Shown: positions 1 to 7,417, counted from the stretch's first letter. The stretch: DNA of 14,200 nucleotides from Methanomassiliicoccaceae archaeon (GCA_009778275.1 WRKC01000089.1:1-14200), one strand, 5' to 3'. The notes: generated from the sequence alone by a model not told the origin. Numbers and translations: made by a program.

Positions 1-484
1 CCAGACCGTACGCGAGAGCGGCGGCGGTCGGTTCGTTGATTATACGCACGACCTCCAATCCCGCGATGGCTCCGGCGTCCTTCGTCGCCTGTCTCTGGTT
101 ATCGTTGAAGTACGCCGGCACGGTGATGACCGCTTTGTCGATCTTCTCGCCCAGGTACGACTCGGCATCCTTCTTTATCTTCTGAAGTATGAATGCCGAG
201 ATCTGCTGGGGAGTGTACTCTTTTCCCAGAGCGGTGACTTTATCGTTGGACCCCATCTTCCTTTTTACGTTCTTTATCGTGCCGTCCGGGTTGGTCACCG
301 CCTGCCTTCTTGCAGGCTCGCCCACCAACAGCTGTCCGTCCTTCGTGAATGCCACATAGGACGGGAAGGACTTCCCTCCGACGCTCGTGCCTTCGGCGCT
401 CGGGATCATGGTCGGTCTGCCGCCTTCCATTACCGATGCGGCCGAGTTGCTCGTTCCTAGATCTATTCCTATTATTCTTGACAT
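1..484 (-). CDS. dnaK: Molecular chaperone DnaK (Hsp70), N-terminal part, cut by window edge
   Basis: ATP-driven Hsp70 chaperone that binds exposed hydrophobic peptides in the cytoplasm; GrpE is its nucleotide exchange factor. About 161 N-terminal residues are present, all from the actin-like ATPase domain. The phosphate-binding segment GIDLGTSNS lies at residues 5-13, and near the window edge come VPAYFNDNQRQATKDAG and INEPTAAALAYGL, both Hsp70 signatures. The start ATG (482-484) is followed by SRIIGIDLG, the usual Hsp70 N-terminus, and lies inside the 3' end of grpE (13-base overlap), which points to translational coupling. A modest GTGAG-type ribosome site precedes it. Hsp70 is patchy in archaea and is generally held to have come from bacteria. 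The peptide-binding domain is outside the window. Identification is very secure. Confidence 0.97.
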   Translation of the reverse strand, partial: MSRIIGIDLGTSNSAASVMEGGRPTMIPSAEGTSVGGKSFPSYVAFTKDGQLLVGEPARRQAVTNPDGTIKNVKRKMGSNDKVTALGKEYTPQQISAFILQKIKKDAESYLGEKIDKAVITVPAYFNDNQRQATKDAGAIAGLEVVRIINEPTAAALAYGL

Positions 485-996
485 GTTTTCTCACTTTCCT
501 TTTTCTTTGTGACCTTTACTTTTGGATATCTCAATATCCGATCGTTCAACCGATATCCCTTCTGGAATACCTCCGCTATCTCTCCCTCGGTGTCGGCCTC
601 TACCGTGCACAGAGCCTCATGGATGTTCGGATCGAACCTGCAGTCGGTGGATATCTCCGTGATACCGTTCTCTTCCAGGACCTTCATCAGGTTCTGCCTG
701 ATCCCGCGTATCCCGACCACCAGCTCGGTCTCCTCCTCGGCTGTGCCCAGCGCCCTGTCCATGTCGTCCGCTATCGTCAGCAGGCTCTTTGCGATGCCCC
801 ATGCGGCGAACTTCCTGAACTCCTCATTCTCCTTTTCGGTCCTTTTGCGGAAGTTATCGAAGTCCGCCTGAAACCTTCTGGCCATGCCCAGATACTCTTC
901 CGCTTTGGCGTTGGCCGCAGCGAGAGCGTCCGTCATATCCTCGGCCGCCTCTTCGGCGGCCCTTTCCGCTTCTTTCTTTTTAGACCTCTCAGTCAT
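472..996 (-). CDS. grpE: Nucleotide exchange factor GrpE
   Basis: GrpE releases ADP from DnaK and so resets the Hsp70 cycle; it works as a dimer in the cytoplasm. The 174-residue product has a highly charged N-terminal helical region rich in Lys, Glu and Ala (residues 1-35), then the long-helix signature ARRFQADFDNFRKR, and a C-terminal beta domain with DPNIHEAL and GYRLNDRILRYPKVKV, which matches the family's closing motif. Length is normal for the family. The ATG at 994-996 has an AGAGGT ribosome site six bases upstream. The gene lies 63 bases after the thermosome gene on the same strand and overlaps the start of dnaK by 13 bases. Whether it has its own promoter is unclear: a TATA-like stretch near 1018-1026 is so close to the ATG that it would exclude the ribosome site, so read-through from the thermosome gene is an alternative. 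Confidence 0.96.
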   Translation of the reverse strand: MTERSKKKEAERAAEEAAEDMTDALAAANAKAEEYLGMARRFQADFDNFRKRTEKENEEFRKFAAWGIAKSLLTIADDMDRALGTAEEETELVVGIRGIRQNLMKVLEENGITEISTDCRFDPNIHEALCTVEADTEGEIAEVFQKGYRLNDRILRYPKVKVTKKKESEKTCQE

Positions 997-1033
997 GGGT
1001 CGACCTCTGGTTAGTTAAAGTATAATGTTGAAT

Positions 1034-1048
1034 GGGGCCGGAGGCCCC
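1034..1048 (-). terminator. GC-rich hairpin between thermosome gene and grpE
   Basis: Perfect 6-bp inverted repeat GGGGCC-GGA-GGCCCC just after the thermosome stop codon. It could end or attenuate thermosome transcription or stabilise its 3' end. On the minus strand it is followed by ATTCAACATTATACTTTAAC rather than a clean T run, so it is not a textbook intrinsic terminator. Confidence 0.45.
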
Positions 1049-1059
1049 GTTTAATGGTT

Positions 1060-2694
1060 TCAGTCGTCATCGAACGACGGCATGTCGTCGCCGCTGCCGT
1101 ATTCCGGCAGCGTGCTTGATTTCGATGCGATGACGTCATCGATCCTGAGGACCATCACCGCCGCTTCCGTAGCGGAGTTGATGGCCTGCTTCCCGATCCT
1201 GAGGGGCTCGATGACATTGAGCTTGCGCATGTCCTCGATCTTCCCGGTGAACGGGTTCAGACCGGCGTAGACCTTTCCTTCCTTGTGGGCCTTCCTCATC
1301 TGGATGTTGATGTCTATCGGATCGAGTCCGGCGTTCTCAGCGAGCGTGGTCGGTATTACCTCCATCGCCGAGGCGAACGCCTCGATCGCGATCTGCTCCC
1401 TTCCGCCTACGGATGCGGCGTAGTCCCTGAGCTGCATGGCTATCTCCATGGCAGTGGAACCGCCTCCGGTGACGATCATTCCGTCCTCTACCGAGACCTT
1501 CACGACCGACCATGCGTCGACGAGTGACCTCTCCACCTCGTCCGCGACGTGGGTGGTCCCTCCCCTTATGAGTATGGATACCGTCTTAGGCTCTTTGCAT
1601 CCGGTGACGAATGTCATCTCTTCGGCCTCTACCACTTTCAGTTCGACTGAGTCCGCATAGCCGAGGTCTTCCGCGCTGAGCTCCATGATCTTGTTGCAGA
1701 TGTTCGCTCCGGTGGACCTTGCCAGCCTCTCCATGTCGGATTTCTTGACACGCCTGCATGCGTAGATGCCTTCTTTCGCAAAGAAGTGCTGGGCGAGGTC
1801 ATCGATGCCTTTCTGGCAGAACACAACGTTCGCGCCTGACTTCTTGACCTGTTCGACCATCCTCTTGAGCATGTTCTCTTCCTCTTTCAGGAAGGCCGAG
1901 AGCTGCGAGGGGTCCGTTATCTGGATCTTTGCGTCGATCTCTGTCTTCTTGACCTCGAACGCCGCGTCGACGATGGCGATCTTCGCTTTGGTCACCTTCT
2001 TCGGCATTGCGGGGGAGACCGGCTCCTTGTCCAGGATGAGACCTTTTACAATTATGGACTCCTCCATGCTCGCGCCTGCTTTCTTGACCGTTTGAATGTT
2101 CTTCAGGTCCGCAGTGTACTTGCCTTTCGCGTCCTTGTCGATTATCGTCTTGATGGCCTCCACGACCATCTCCGCGAAGAACTCCCTCGATCCGCCGACC
2201 TGTTTGCTGATCATGGCGTTCTCCGCTATCTGCTTCAGGAGTTTCTCGTCGTTAAGGCTTACCTTCATCGAGACCTTCTTGAGGACCTCCTGCGCTTTCA
2301 GGTTGGCGAGCCTGTACCCTGCCGTAATGAGCGTCGGGTGTACGTTCGCATCGATCATGTCCGTTGCTTTCTTCAGGAGCTCTCCGGCGAGTATGACGGA
2401 CGTTGTCGTCCCGTCCCCTACCTCTGCGTCCTGCGTTTTCGCTACCTCTACCAGCATCTTTGCCGCGGGGTGCTGCACATCCATCTCCTTGAGGATCGTT
2501 ACACCGTCGTTGGTGATCACCACGTCTCCCATGGAATCCACGAGCATCTTGTCCATTCCTCTCGGTCCGAGACTGCTCCTGACCGCGTCGGCTATAGCCC
2601 TGGCCGCGGTGATGTTGTTGTACTGTGCGTCTTTTCCTTTGTCCCTTTTTGTTCCTTCTCTGAGGATCAGGATCGGTGCATTGCCCATGCCCAT
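1060..2694 (-). CDS. thsA: Thermosome subunit (group II chaperonin, Hsp60 family)
   Basis: ATP-dependent chaperonin of the archaeal/eukaryotic cytosolic (CCT) type; it forms a double-ring cage that folds proteins in the cytoplasm. The 544-residue product is full length. Near the N-terminus are the nucleotide-site motifs LGPRGMDKML and TNDGVTIL, then GDGTTTSVILAGELL, and towards the C-terminus GGGSTAMEIA. The C-terminus is acidic (DDMPSFDDD) rather than the Gly-Met-rich tail of many group II subunits. I chose the ATG at 2692-2694, ten bases after a GGAGG (complement of 2705-2709). A TTG three codons upstream would sit only one base from that site, and an ATG two codons downstream is also possible. 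TATA box 2765-2772 and palindrome 2718-2738 lie upstream. The symbol is generic: I cannot tell which paralogue this is. Confidence 0.95.
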   Translation of the reverse strand: MGMGNAPILILREGTKRDKGKDAQYNNITAARAIADAVRSSLGPRGMDKMLVDSMGDVVITNDGVTILKEMDVQHPAAKMLVEVAKTQDAEVGDGTTTSVILAGELLKKATDMIDANVHPTLITAGYRLANLKAQEVLKKVSMKVSLNDEKLLKQIAENAMISKQVGGSREFFAEMVVEAIKTIIDKDAKGKYTADLKNIQTVKKAGASMEESIIVKGLILDKEPVSPAMPKKVTKAKIAIVDAAFEVKKTEIDAKIQITDPSQLSAFLKEEENMLKRMVEQVKKSGANVVFCQKGIDDLAQHFFAKEGIYACRRVKKSDMERLARSTGANICNKIMELSAEDLGYADSVELKVVEAEEMTFVTGCKEPKTVSILIRGGTTHVADEVERSLVDAWSVVKVSVEDGMIVTGGGSTAMEIAMQLRDYAASVGGREQIAIEAFASAMEVIPTTLAENAGLDPIDINIQMRKAHKEGKVYAGLNPFTGKIEDMRKLNVIEPLRIGKQAINSATEAAVMVLRIDDVIASKSSTLPEYGSGDDMPSFDDD

Positions 2695-2717
2695 TTTATT
2701 CAAGCCTCCAATTATTT

Positions 2718-2738
2718 ATTCCGTACTTATTACGGAAT
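2718..2738. promoter_or_regulatory. Palindrome near the thermosome transcription start, candidate operator
   Basis: Perfect 8-bp inverted repeat ATTCCGTA-N5-TACGGAAT. It lies between the thermosome TATA box (2765-2772) and the ATG, immediately downstream of the expected start of transcription near 2740, where a bound repressor would block RNA polymerase. Heat-shock genes of other archaea use repressors with palindromic sites in similar positions. The sequence differs from those I know, so the regulator is unknown. Confidence 0.5.
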
Positions 2739-2764
2739 GTCTAGGGGGTTATGGTTTGTTCTTC

Positions 2765-2772
2765 TATATAAA
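2765..2772 (-). promoter_or_regulatory. TATA box of the thermosome gene
   Basis: TTTATATA on the minus strand, matching the archaeal TATA consensus. It places the transcription start near 2740 and leaves a leader of about 45 bases that contains the palindrome and the GGAGG ribosome site. Confidence 0.7.
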
Positions 2773-2847
2773 CATGACTTATTGATCCCTTGTACTGAGG
2801 ACCTGTTTAAGAGTATCGCCCGATGTTCACGCAGCTCCTCTGATACT

Positions 2848-2855
2848 TAAAATAA
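2848..2855 (+). promoter_or_regulatory. TATA-like box of the SPFH operon
   Basis: TTAAAATA lies in an AT-rich stretch ahead of the first operon gene. Transcription would start near 2875, after the upstream GTG at 2867, which supports the ATG at 2924 as the real start. An imperfect inverted repeat (2806-2817 and 2842-2851) overlaps this box. Confidence 0.45.
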
Positions 2856-2923
2856 ACCCGTATTGAGTGTTAAAGGCGAAAGGAACATCTATTCAATCCG
2901 CAATACTCCGCTCAGGCATAAGA

Positions 2924-3844
2924 ATGGTACTAAGCGTTTTCAAGTCCGGCGATGAATTGTTCAACCAAGGCGTAGACCTGATAAAAAGGAAGGAGTACGC
3001 CAAGGCAAGAAAGAATTTTGAAAAAACAATAGAGAAGAATGGCAGGGAGGCGGCGCTTGCCAAGGTCTACGTGGACATAATAGACGCATGCCTCGACCAG
3101 GACAATCCCGCCAGGTACAACAAGCTTGCGGCGTCCCTCGGACAGATGAACGAAGGCTTCCAGTTCGGGCTGACGGAGATCAATCCTACCAGGATGGCGC
3201 TGGAATGCAAGCTGCTGGCCGAACGCATGGAGACGGGAAGGATGCCTGGAAAGGCACCGGCGCAGCTGGAGGAGAGAGGGAACAGATTCCTCGACATCGC
3301 CAGAAAATACCAGACCATGATAGGGAACGATGCGATAGCGATCAGCGAGATCGTCGGGATACAGGTGAACACCGGCATCAAAGAGGCGCTGTACATACAG
3401 GCCCTCGGATACGAGAACCTGTCCTCTGGAGTTGTCATGTCGGACCCAAAAAGGGCCGCAGAGCTGCTGCAGAACGCATACGCCTGCCGCAAGCAGCTGG
3501 GAGAGGATGCCCAGCAGACCCTGAGCACCATCAATGCGTACTCAAAATCAGTGAAGTGCTGGATATGCGGAAGGCCCGCGACCGGCGAGGGGGTGCATTT
3601 TCTCGCGATGCCCAGCGACATATCGCCTTTCATGAGGAAATCCGACGACGAGATACTGAAGTCCGCCCCGTCGGATTACAATTCGATATATGTGTGCAAG
3701 CCCTGCTACTCCGCGATCTCAAAGAGATCTGACGAGATAGCGAGACAATATCACGAAAGAGCTATGCAAGAAATGAGGGCCATGGAGGCCCGGTTGGAGG
3801 CCGAGATCAGAAGCCTTTCCACCAGAATATCGATGCTGCGGTGA
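2924..3844 (+). CDS. TPR-like helical protein with internal zinc-binding CxxC pair and C-terminal coiled coil
   Basis: Unrecognised 306-residue protein, first in a five-gene operon. Residues about 8-75 look like TPR helices (GDELFNQGVDLIKRKEYAKA, then a second helical pair), and helical sequence continues to about 205. Two Cys pairs follow, CWIC at 212-215 and CKPC at 258-261, spaced as for one zinc knuckle with a roughly 40-residue insert. The last 40 residues are charged and heptad-like (EARLEAEIRSLSTRISML), probably a coiled coil. No signal peptide or membrane segment, so probably a cytoplasmic adaptor. An upstream GTG at 2867 would add 19 residues but probably lies before the transcription start; the ATG has no strong ribosome site. 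The next gene starts four bases after this stop. Function is inferred only from architecture and neighbours. Confidence 0.85.
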   Translation: MVLSVFKSGDELFNQGVDLIKRKEYAKARKNFEKTIEKNGREAALAKVYVDIIDACLDQDNPARYNKLAASLGQMNEGFQFGLTEINPTRMALECKLLAERMETGRMPGKAPAQLEERGNRFLDIARKYQTMIGNDAIAISEIVGIQVNTGIKEALYIQALGYENLSSGVVMSDPKRAAELLQNAYACRKQLGEDAQQTLSTINAYSKSVKCWICGRPATGEGVHFLAMPSDISPFMRKSDDEILKSAPSDYNSIYVCKPCYSAISKRSDEIARQYHERAMQEMRAMEARLEAEIRSLSTRISMLR

Positions 3845-3848
3845 ACAG

Positions 3849-5393
3849 ATGGACGAGATGGTGATGCTCAGGTGCAAGTACTGCGGCGCCCCGCTTGACA
3901 GGAAGGCGCTGGAGTCGGATTCCCCTTACATCACATGTTCCAGCTGCGGCACGTCCCAGCAGAGGATGGATGCCAAGGCGTACCTGGACCAGATGATGGG
4001 ACAGATACAATCGTGGATAAGCAAGACCATACCCGGAGGGTTCTCGCTGGCGCAGAGCGAGAACGTGGATACCCTTGCCAGATTCAACATATTCAACAAT
4101 AATGTCAGGCCGAGGATCGAAACGGAATATTCGGAATACCGGTTCGCGGCCAACTCCCTGCTGGCCAACCCGCTGATAACGCTCCCGTTCACGACGGACA
4201 GCAGCGCGGTTCCCTCCCACACATCCGAAAAGGCGTTCGAGTTCAACGCTAGGGTCAAGAGCATAGGGGCGCTGGCGGTGGACGATGCTTCCAAGAGCAT
4301 AGTCGTCTCGGCGGAGGAGATGGCCGCGGGATACGCGATGCTGATCAACAACACCAAACTTCTGAGGGAGGACAAACCCGGAAGGTACGCGCTGATGGCC
4401 AACAACTTCACCGAAGCGGCGGCAGCGTTCAAAAAGATCAAAGGATACGGTCCCGCCGCGGACCGCTTCCAGGCCCTGGCCGGGATATGCAACGGATGCG
4501 AGAAGCTCCTGAACGGGGACGGGGCGGGCAGTCTGTCCTACTTTGAGAACGGCGCCGCACTGCTCGGCAAGGTCAAGACGGCCATCGGCACCGATCTGAC
4601 CCTCGGGATAATGTATCAGGCAGTGGAGATGGAGATAACACAGGCGAAGATCCTCTCGGACATCGCCGGATTCGTCCTCAAAGGCGTGAATGCGGATCCG
4701 TTGCAGATACTGAATACCATCAAGAAGATAATCGGCTTCAATTATCCGAAGACGGGGAAGTGGGGATTCCTGCTGGGGAATAAGGACAGGTTCAGCGAGG
4801 TCTTCGCCAATCTTTCGAAGGTGCTCATCGCAAAGGGAGGCGGGACCCTTCCGATAATACCTGGCTCCGGAGAATACCTGATACCGTTCTGGGACATCGA
4901 CCTCAAGTACAGCTTCCAGACCGGTGCGGCCTGGGCAAAGAAGGGGGTCGAGGTGGCGGAGGACCTGCTCATACCTGCGGATTTCGTCATCGACATGCAG
5001 TGCCTGGACAACCCGAGGAGCGCTCTGACGGACATATTCTCCATACGTCCCGAGAAGAGCATACTGTCCGGAATAAAGGGAACGGAGACGAGCATAAGCG
5101 GCGGAGAGGGCATCGGACGGATGTCGGCCTCCGCGGCGCAGAACTCTCCGGGGGGACGGAAGATAGTCGTTCCCCTGAGCACGGATAAAGAAGCAAAAAA
5201 ACTAGTGAGCGAGTATCTTGCGGTATGCACGAGCCAGGACACGAAACTCAAACTGAGCAGCCCTTACGTAAAATCTCTTATCTACATACCATGCGATATC
5301 AGGAACGGCCGTGTCGAGGTCCCGAAAGGGTTCGGCAATCTGGTCCCGGGACGCGTGAAGAGGATGGAGCCTTCACAAATGATAATAATATAA
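3849..5393 (+). CDS. Large protein with N-terminal zinc ribbon, function unknown
   Basis: A 514-residue protein, second in the operon. It opens with a four-Cys zinc ribbon: CKYCG (Cys9, Cys12) and CSSCG (Cys30, Cys33). Residues about 40-330 are mainly helical, and the C-terminal third looks more strand-rich with a Gly/Ser-rich linker near 410-435. The segment YLIPFWDIDLKYSF reminds me of zinc-ribbon proteins found beside SPFH genes in bacteria (YdjG-like), but I cannot confirm homology. No clear membrane helix, so it is probably cytoplasmic or peripheral. The ATG at 3849 follows the previous stop by four bases with GGTGA just upstream. A second in-frame Met at residue 4 is possible. Shared strand, tight spacing and a second zinc protein in the operon suggest a common complex. 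Confidence 0.85.
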   Translation: MDEMVMLRCKYCGAPLDRKALESDSPYITCSSCGTSQQRMDAKAYLDQMMGQIQSWISKTIPGGFSLAQSENVDTLARFNIFNNNVRPRIETEYSEYRFAANSLLANPLITLPFTTDSSAVPSHTSEKAFEFNARVKSIGALAVDDASKSIVVSAEEMAAGYAMLINNTKLLREDKPGRYALMANNFTEAAAAFKKIKGYGPAADRFQALAGICNGCEKLLNGDGAGSLSYFENGAALLGKVKTAIGTDLTLGIMYQAVEMEITQAKILSDIAGFVLKGVNADPLQILNTIKKIIGFNYPKTGKWGFLLGNKDRFSEVFANLSKVLIAKGGGTLPIIPGSGEYLIPFWDIDLKYSFQTGAAWAKKGVEVAEDLLIPADFVIDMQCLDNPRSALTDIFSIRPEKSILSGIKGTETSISGGEGIGRMSASAAQNSPGGRKIVVPLSTDKEAKKLVSEYLAVCTSQDTKLKLSSPYVKSLIYIPCDIRNGRVEVPKGFGNLVPGRVKRMEPSQMIII

Positions 5394-5413
5394 ATAAAGG
5401 AAAGGGAAAAGAA

Positions 5414-5779
5414 ATGAACAACAGAACACTGTCGGCAGTCACGCTGGGGTCGCTGATCATAGCGCTGGCGATCGGTCTGATATTCTATGCCGCCACAGAC
5501 TGCGGATGGATGATGATAATATGGACCACCATGCTGATATTCGGAATAGCGCTGTTTGCCCTGTCATTCCTATATCCGGGCGAGAGCGGAAAGTTCGGCC
5601 CTTCCGAATCCATTTACAGGATGGTGCTGGGCATACTCATCGCGGTCGCCGGCGTTATAGGGATATTGAACACCTATACGGACGTCAGCATCTGGATACT
5701 GGCAGCGATATTCCTCATAGCCGTGGCGCTGGTGGGGATAACGGTCGCGCTTATCAACGGAAAGAAGGAGGAATCGTGA
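5414..5779 (+). CDS. Small four-helix integral membrane protein
   Basis: A 121-residue hydrophobic protein, third in the operon. Four predicted membrane segments lie at about residues 7-30, 33-55, 70-91 and 95-117, with a short polar loop (PGESGKFGPSES) in the middle and a charged KKEES tail. The reading frame is open back to 5225 inside the previous gene, but that part is the previous gene read in another frame. The ATG at 5414 follows a purine-rich AAAGGAAAGGG ribosome site. It starts 20 bases after gene two and ends one base before gene four. It is the only membrane-embedded member and so the likely anchor for the SPFH and helical proteins. The family is not recognised; it resembles in outline other small four-helix proteins encoded beside SPFH genes. 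Confidence 0.85.
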   Translation: MNNRTLSAVTLGSLIIALAIGLIFYAATDCGWMMIIWTTMLIFGIALFALSFLYPGESGKFGPSESIYRMVLGILIAVAGVIGILNTYTDVSIWILAAIFLIAVALVGITVALINGKKEES

Positions 5780-5780
5780 G

Positions 5781-6311
5781 ATGACGATAGATAAAACGGT
5801 AGAGAACCAAATGAAAAATAACCGGTCCCTCGTTGAGAAGATCGGCCTTTACATCCCGATATACAGAGGATACAAGGAGAAGAACCTCCGCAGGGACGAG
5901 GACCGCGCCGTAAGAGGAGAGGTCGCAAGGGCCCTCGAGAGGGCGAAGCTGGACCTTGTCACCGTGCAGAGAGCGACGGTGAACGATCTGGACCTGATGA
6001 GGGATGCGGAAAGGATCCGCAGCAAAGCGGACCGCTATTACATTGATGTGAAGAAGGCGGTCAACGGATACAGCGCATTCCATGCGTCGGTGAAGATATT
6101 GGAATCGGAGTTGGATGCGCTGATCGAATGGGACGCGAAGCTGATGGATGACGCGGCCGCCCTGAAGGACGAGACCTCCGCATTGGTCGTGATGATCGAT
6201 TCCGGGGAGACCAAACTGAAAGCGCCGCTGAGGGAGCTTGAGAGAACCATCGACAAGCTGATCGAGGATTACAACGGCCGGGAGACGGTCATGAGGGGAT
6301 TCAACGAATGA
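5781..6311 (+). CDS. Charged helical (coiled-coil) protein of the SPFH operon
   Basis: A 176-residue protein, fourth in the operon, almost entirely helical and highly charged. Near the N-terminus is a distinctive segment, GLYIPIYRGYKEKNLRRDED (residues 22-41). From memory, proteins with a similar I-P-x-Y-x-G-Y-K-x-K plus R-R-D pattern are encoded next to SPFH genes in bacteria. The rest forms long heptad-like helices (RALERAKLDL, KILESELDAL, LRELERTIDKL). No Cys pairs, signal peptide or membrane segment. The ATG at 5781 has GGAGG (5767-5771) nine bases upstream, inside the end of gene three. A PspA-like role, as a helical scaffold at the membrane surface, is an inference: the sequence does not show PspA motifs I can recognise. 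Confidence 0.85.
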   Translation: MTIDKTVENQMKNNRSLVEKIGLYIPIYRGYKEKNLRRDEDRAVRGEVARALERAKLDLVTVQRATVNDLDLMRDAERIRSKADRYYIDVKKAVNGYSAFHASVKILESELDALIEWDAKLMDDAAALKDETSALVVMIDSGETKLKAPLRELERTIDKLIEDYNGRETVMRGFNE

Positions 6312-6318
6312 GGTGATC
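6310..6318 (+). promoter_or_regulatory. Very strong ribosome binding site of the SPFH gene
   Basis: GAGGTGATC is a nine-base match to the complement of the 16S 3' end and lies five bases before the ATG at 6323. It begins at the stop codon of the preceding gene. It is the best such site in the operon, suggesting that the SPFH protein is made in larger amounts than its partners. Confidence 0.75.
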
Positions 6319-6322
6319 AAAG

Positions 6323-7417
6323 ATGGCAGAAAAAACTAACGTGGTATTCTGGGCCAACCAAGGTCCGGACGACATAATATACAGGTCGACGCAGGACGAC
6401 CTCAGGACTATCACTTCGGTCACCGTGCCGGAGCATGCCGTGGCCCTTTTCATAAGGGACGGACAGCTGATGGGAACGCTTGAGCCCGGAAGGCACACGA
6501 TCACCTCGGCCAACATACCGTGGCTGACGAAGCTCTACAACCTGGCGCTCGGATACAAGGAGACGCCGTTCAAGGTGTGGATAGTTTTCATCTCGCTCAA
6601 GATGTTCAACGGCAAGTGGGGCATCAGGAGCATGATAAAAGCGGCCAAGGAATACGAAGTGCCGATAGTCCTCATGGCGAACGGGGACTTCCAATTCAGG
6701 ATCAACGACACCGCGGTGTTCTACACCCAGGTCCTGGGCGGGCTGAATGCGTACTCGACCGGGGACGTGAACTCGTTCATGAAGAGCTTCATCAACGAGC
6801 AGATAATCCAGCAGATGAACACCCAGTACTACATGGACATCATGGAGAATCTGGAGAAGGCATCCACTAACACAAAGATCCTGATCGAGCAGTACTTCGC
6901 CCAGAGGGGGATAGAGCTGCTCTCGCTGAAGATCAACGAGGTCCTTACAACGGACGAGGACCGCGAGAAGGTGTTCAAGTACCTGCAGTTCAGCAGCAAG
7001 AACGGTGAATCGTTCAGAAAGTATGAGGTGATGGAGAGCATGGCGAACGCCATCGGAGAATCCACCGGAGGAGCGGCAATGGGTGCCGGGATGCTCCTGT
7101 TCCCGCAGATGTACCAGCAGCTTCAGCAGCAGCCGGTGCAGGGGGTGCAGCAGCAACAGCAACCAACGAAAGTGATCTGCCCCACCTGCAGGGGACTGAA
7201 CGATTATCCGTACAGTTACTGCAGCCACTGCGGCCAGCCCTCGCCTCTGGCGGCGAACCCCGGACAGCCGGTGCAGGCCCAGCAGCCCGCCCCTCCGGCG
7301 GGGGCGCCCGCGGGAGAGGGCAAGAGGTTCAAGAACTGCCCGTACTGCGGGGAGGACCTCGGCGGCCTTCCGAAGACCCCGAAATTCTGCCCTTACTGCT
7401 CTGAGCAGATAAACTGA
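6323..7417 (+). CDS. SPFH/band-7 domain protein with Gln-rich linker and two C-terminal zinc ribbons (YdjI-like)
   Basis: A 364-residue protein, last in the operon. Residues about 1-240 match what I know of the YdjI-like SPFH branch (once annotated as virion-core-protein-like): VVFWANQGPDDIIYR, VTVPEHAVALFIRDGQ, LEPGRHTI and the KWGI segment after a predicted strand. The N-terminus has no signal peptide or membrane helix, so binding to the membrane is probably peripheral. A Met/Gln-rich linker (about 258-280) leads to two zinc ribbons, Cys286/289/300/303 and Cys339/342/356/359, separated by a Pro/Ala/Gln-rich stretch. SPFH proteins form oligomeric scaffolds on membranes. The relatives in Bacillus sit in a PspA envelope-stress operon; here the partners are the four upstream genes. 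The domain call is secure, the stress role inferred. Confidence 0.92.
   Translation: MAEKTNVVFWANQGPDDIIYRSTQDDLRTITSVTVPEHAVALFIRDGQLMGTLEPGRHTITSANIPWLTKLYNLALGYKETPFKVWIVFISLKMFNGKWGIRSMIKAAKEYEVPIVLMANGDFQFRINDTAVFYTQVLGGLNAYSTGDVNSFMKSFINEQIIQQMNTQYYMDIMENLEKASTNTKILIEQYFAQRGIELLSLKINEVLTTDEDREKVFKYLQFSSKNGESFRKYEVMESMANAIGESTGGAAMGAGMLLFPQMYQQLQQQPVQGVQQQQQPTKVICPTCRGLNDYPYSYCSHCGQPSPLAANPGQPVQAQQPAPPAGAPAGEGKRFKNCPYCGEDLGGLPKTPKFCPYCSEQIN

Noticed and set aside
349..1014. Plus-strand 221-codon frame over dnaK and grpE
   Set aside because: Antisense to two securely identified genes, low-complexity Arg/Leu-rich translation.
2092..2850. Plus-strand open frames of 229-252 codons over the thermosome gene
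   Set aside because: Antisense shadows of the thermosome gene with no domain signal; they also cross its promoter.
2867..2923. GTG start 19 codons upstream for the first SPFH-operon gene
   Set aside because: It probably lies before the transcription start predicted from the TATA-like box, and the added residues look like intergenic sequence.
5225..5413. N-terminal extension of the four-helix membrane protein
   Set aside because: The extension reads the 3' end of the previous gene in another frame; the ATG at 5414 has a ribosome site and gives a normal membrane-protein start.
6317..7228. Minus-strand 303-codon frame over the SPFH gene
   Set aside because: His/Leu/Arg-rich antisense translation without domains; the plus-strand gene is secure.
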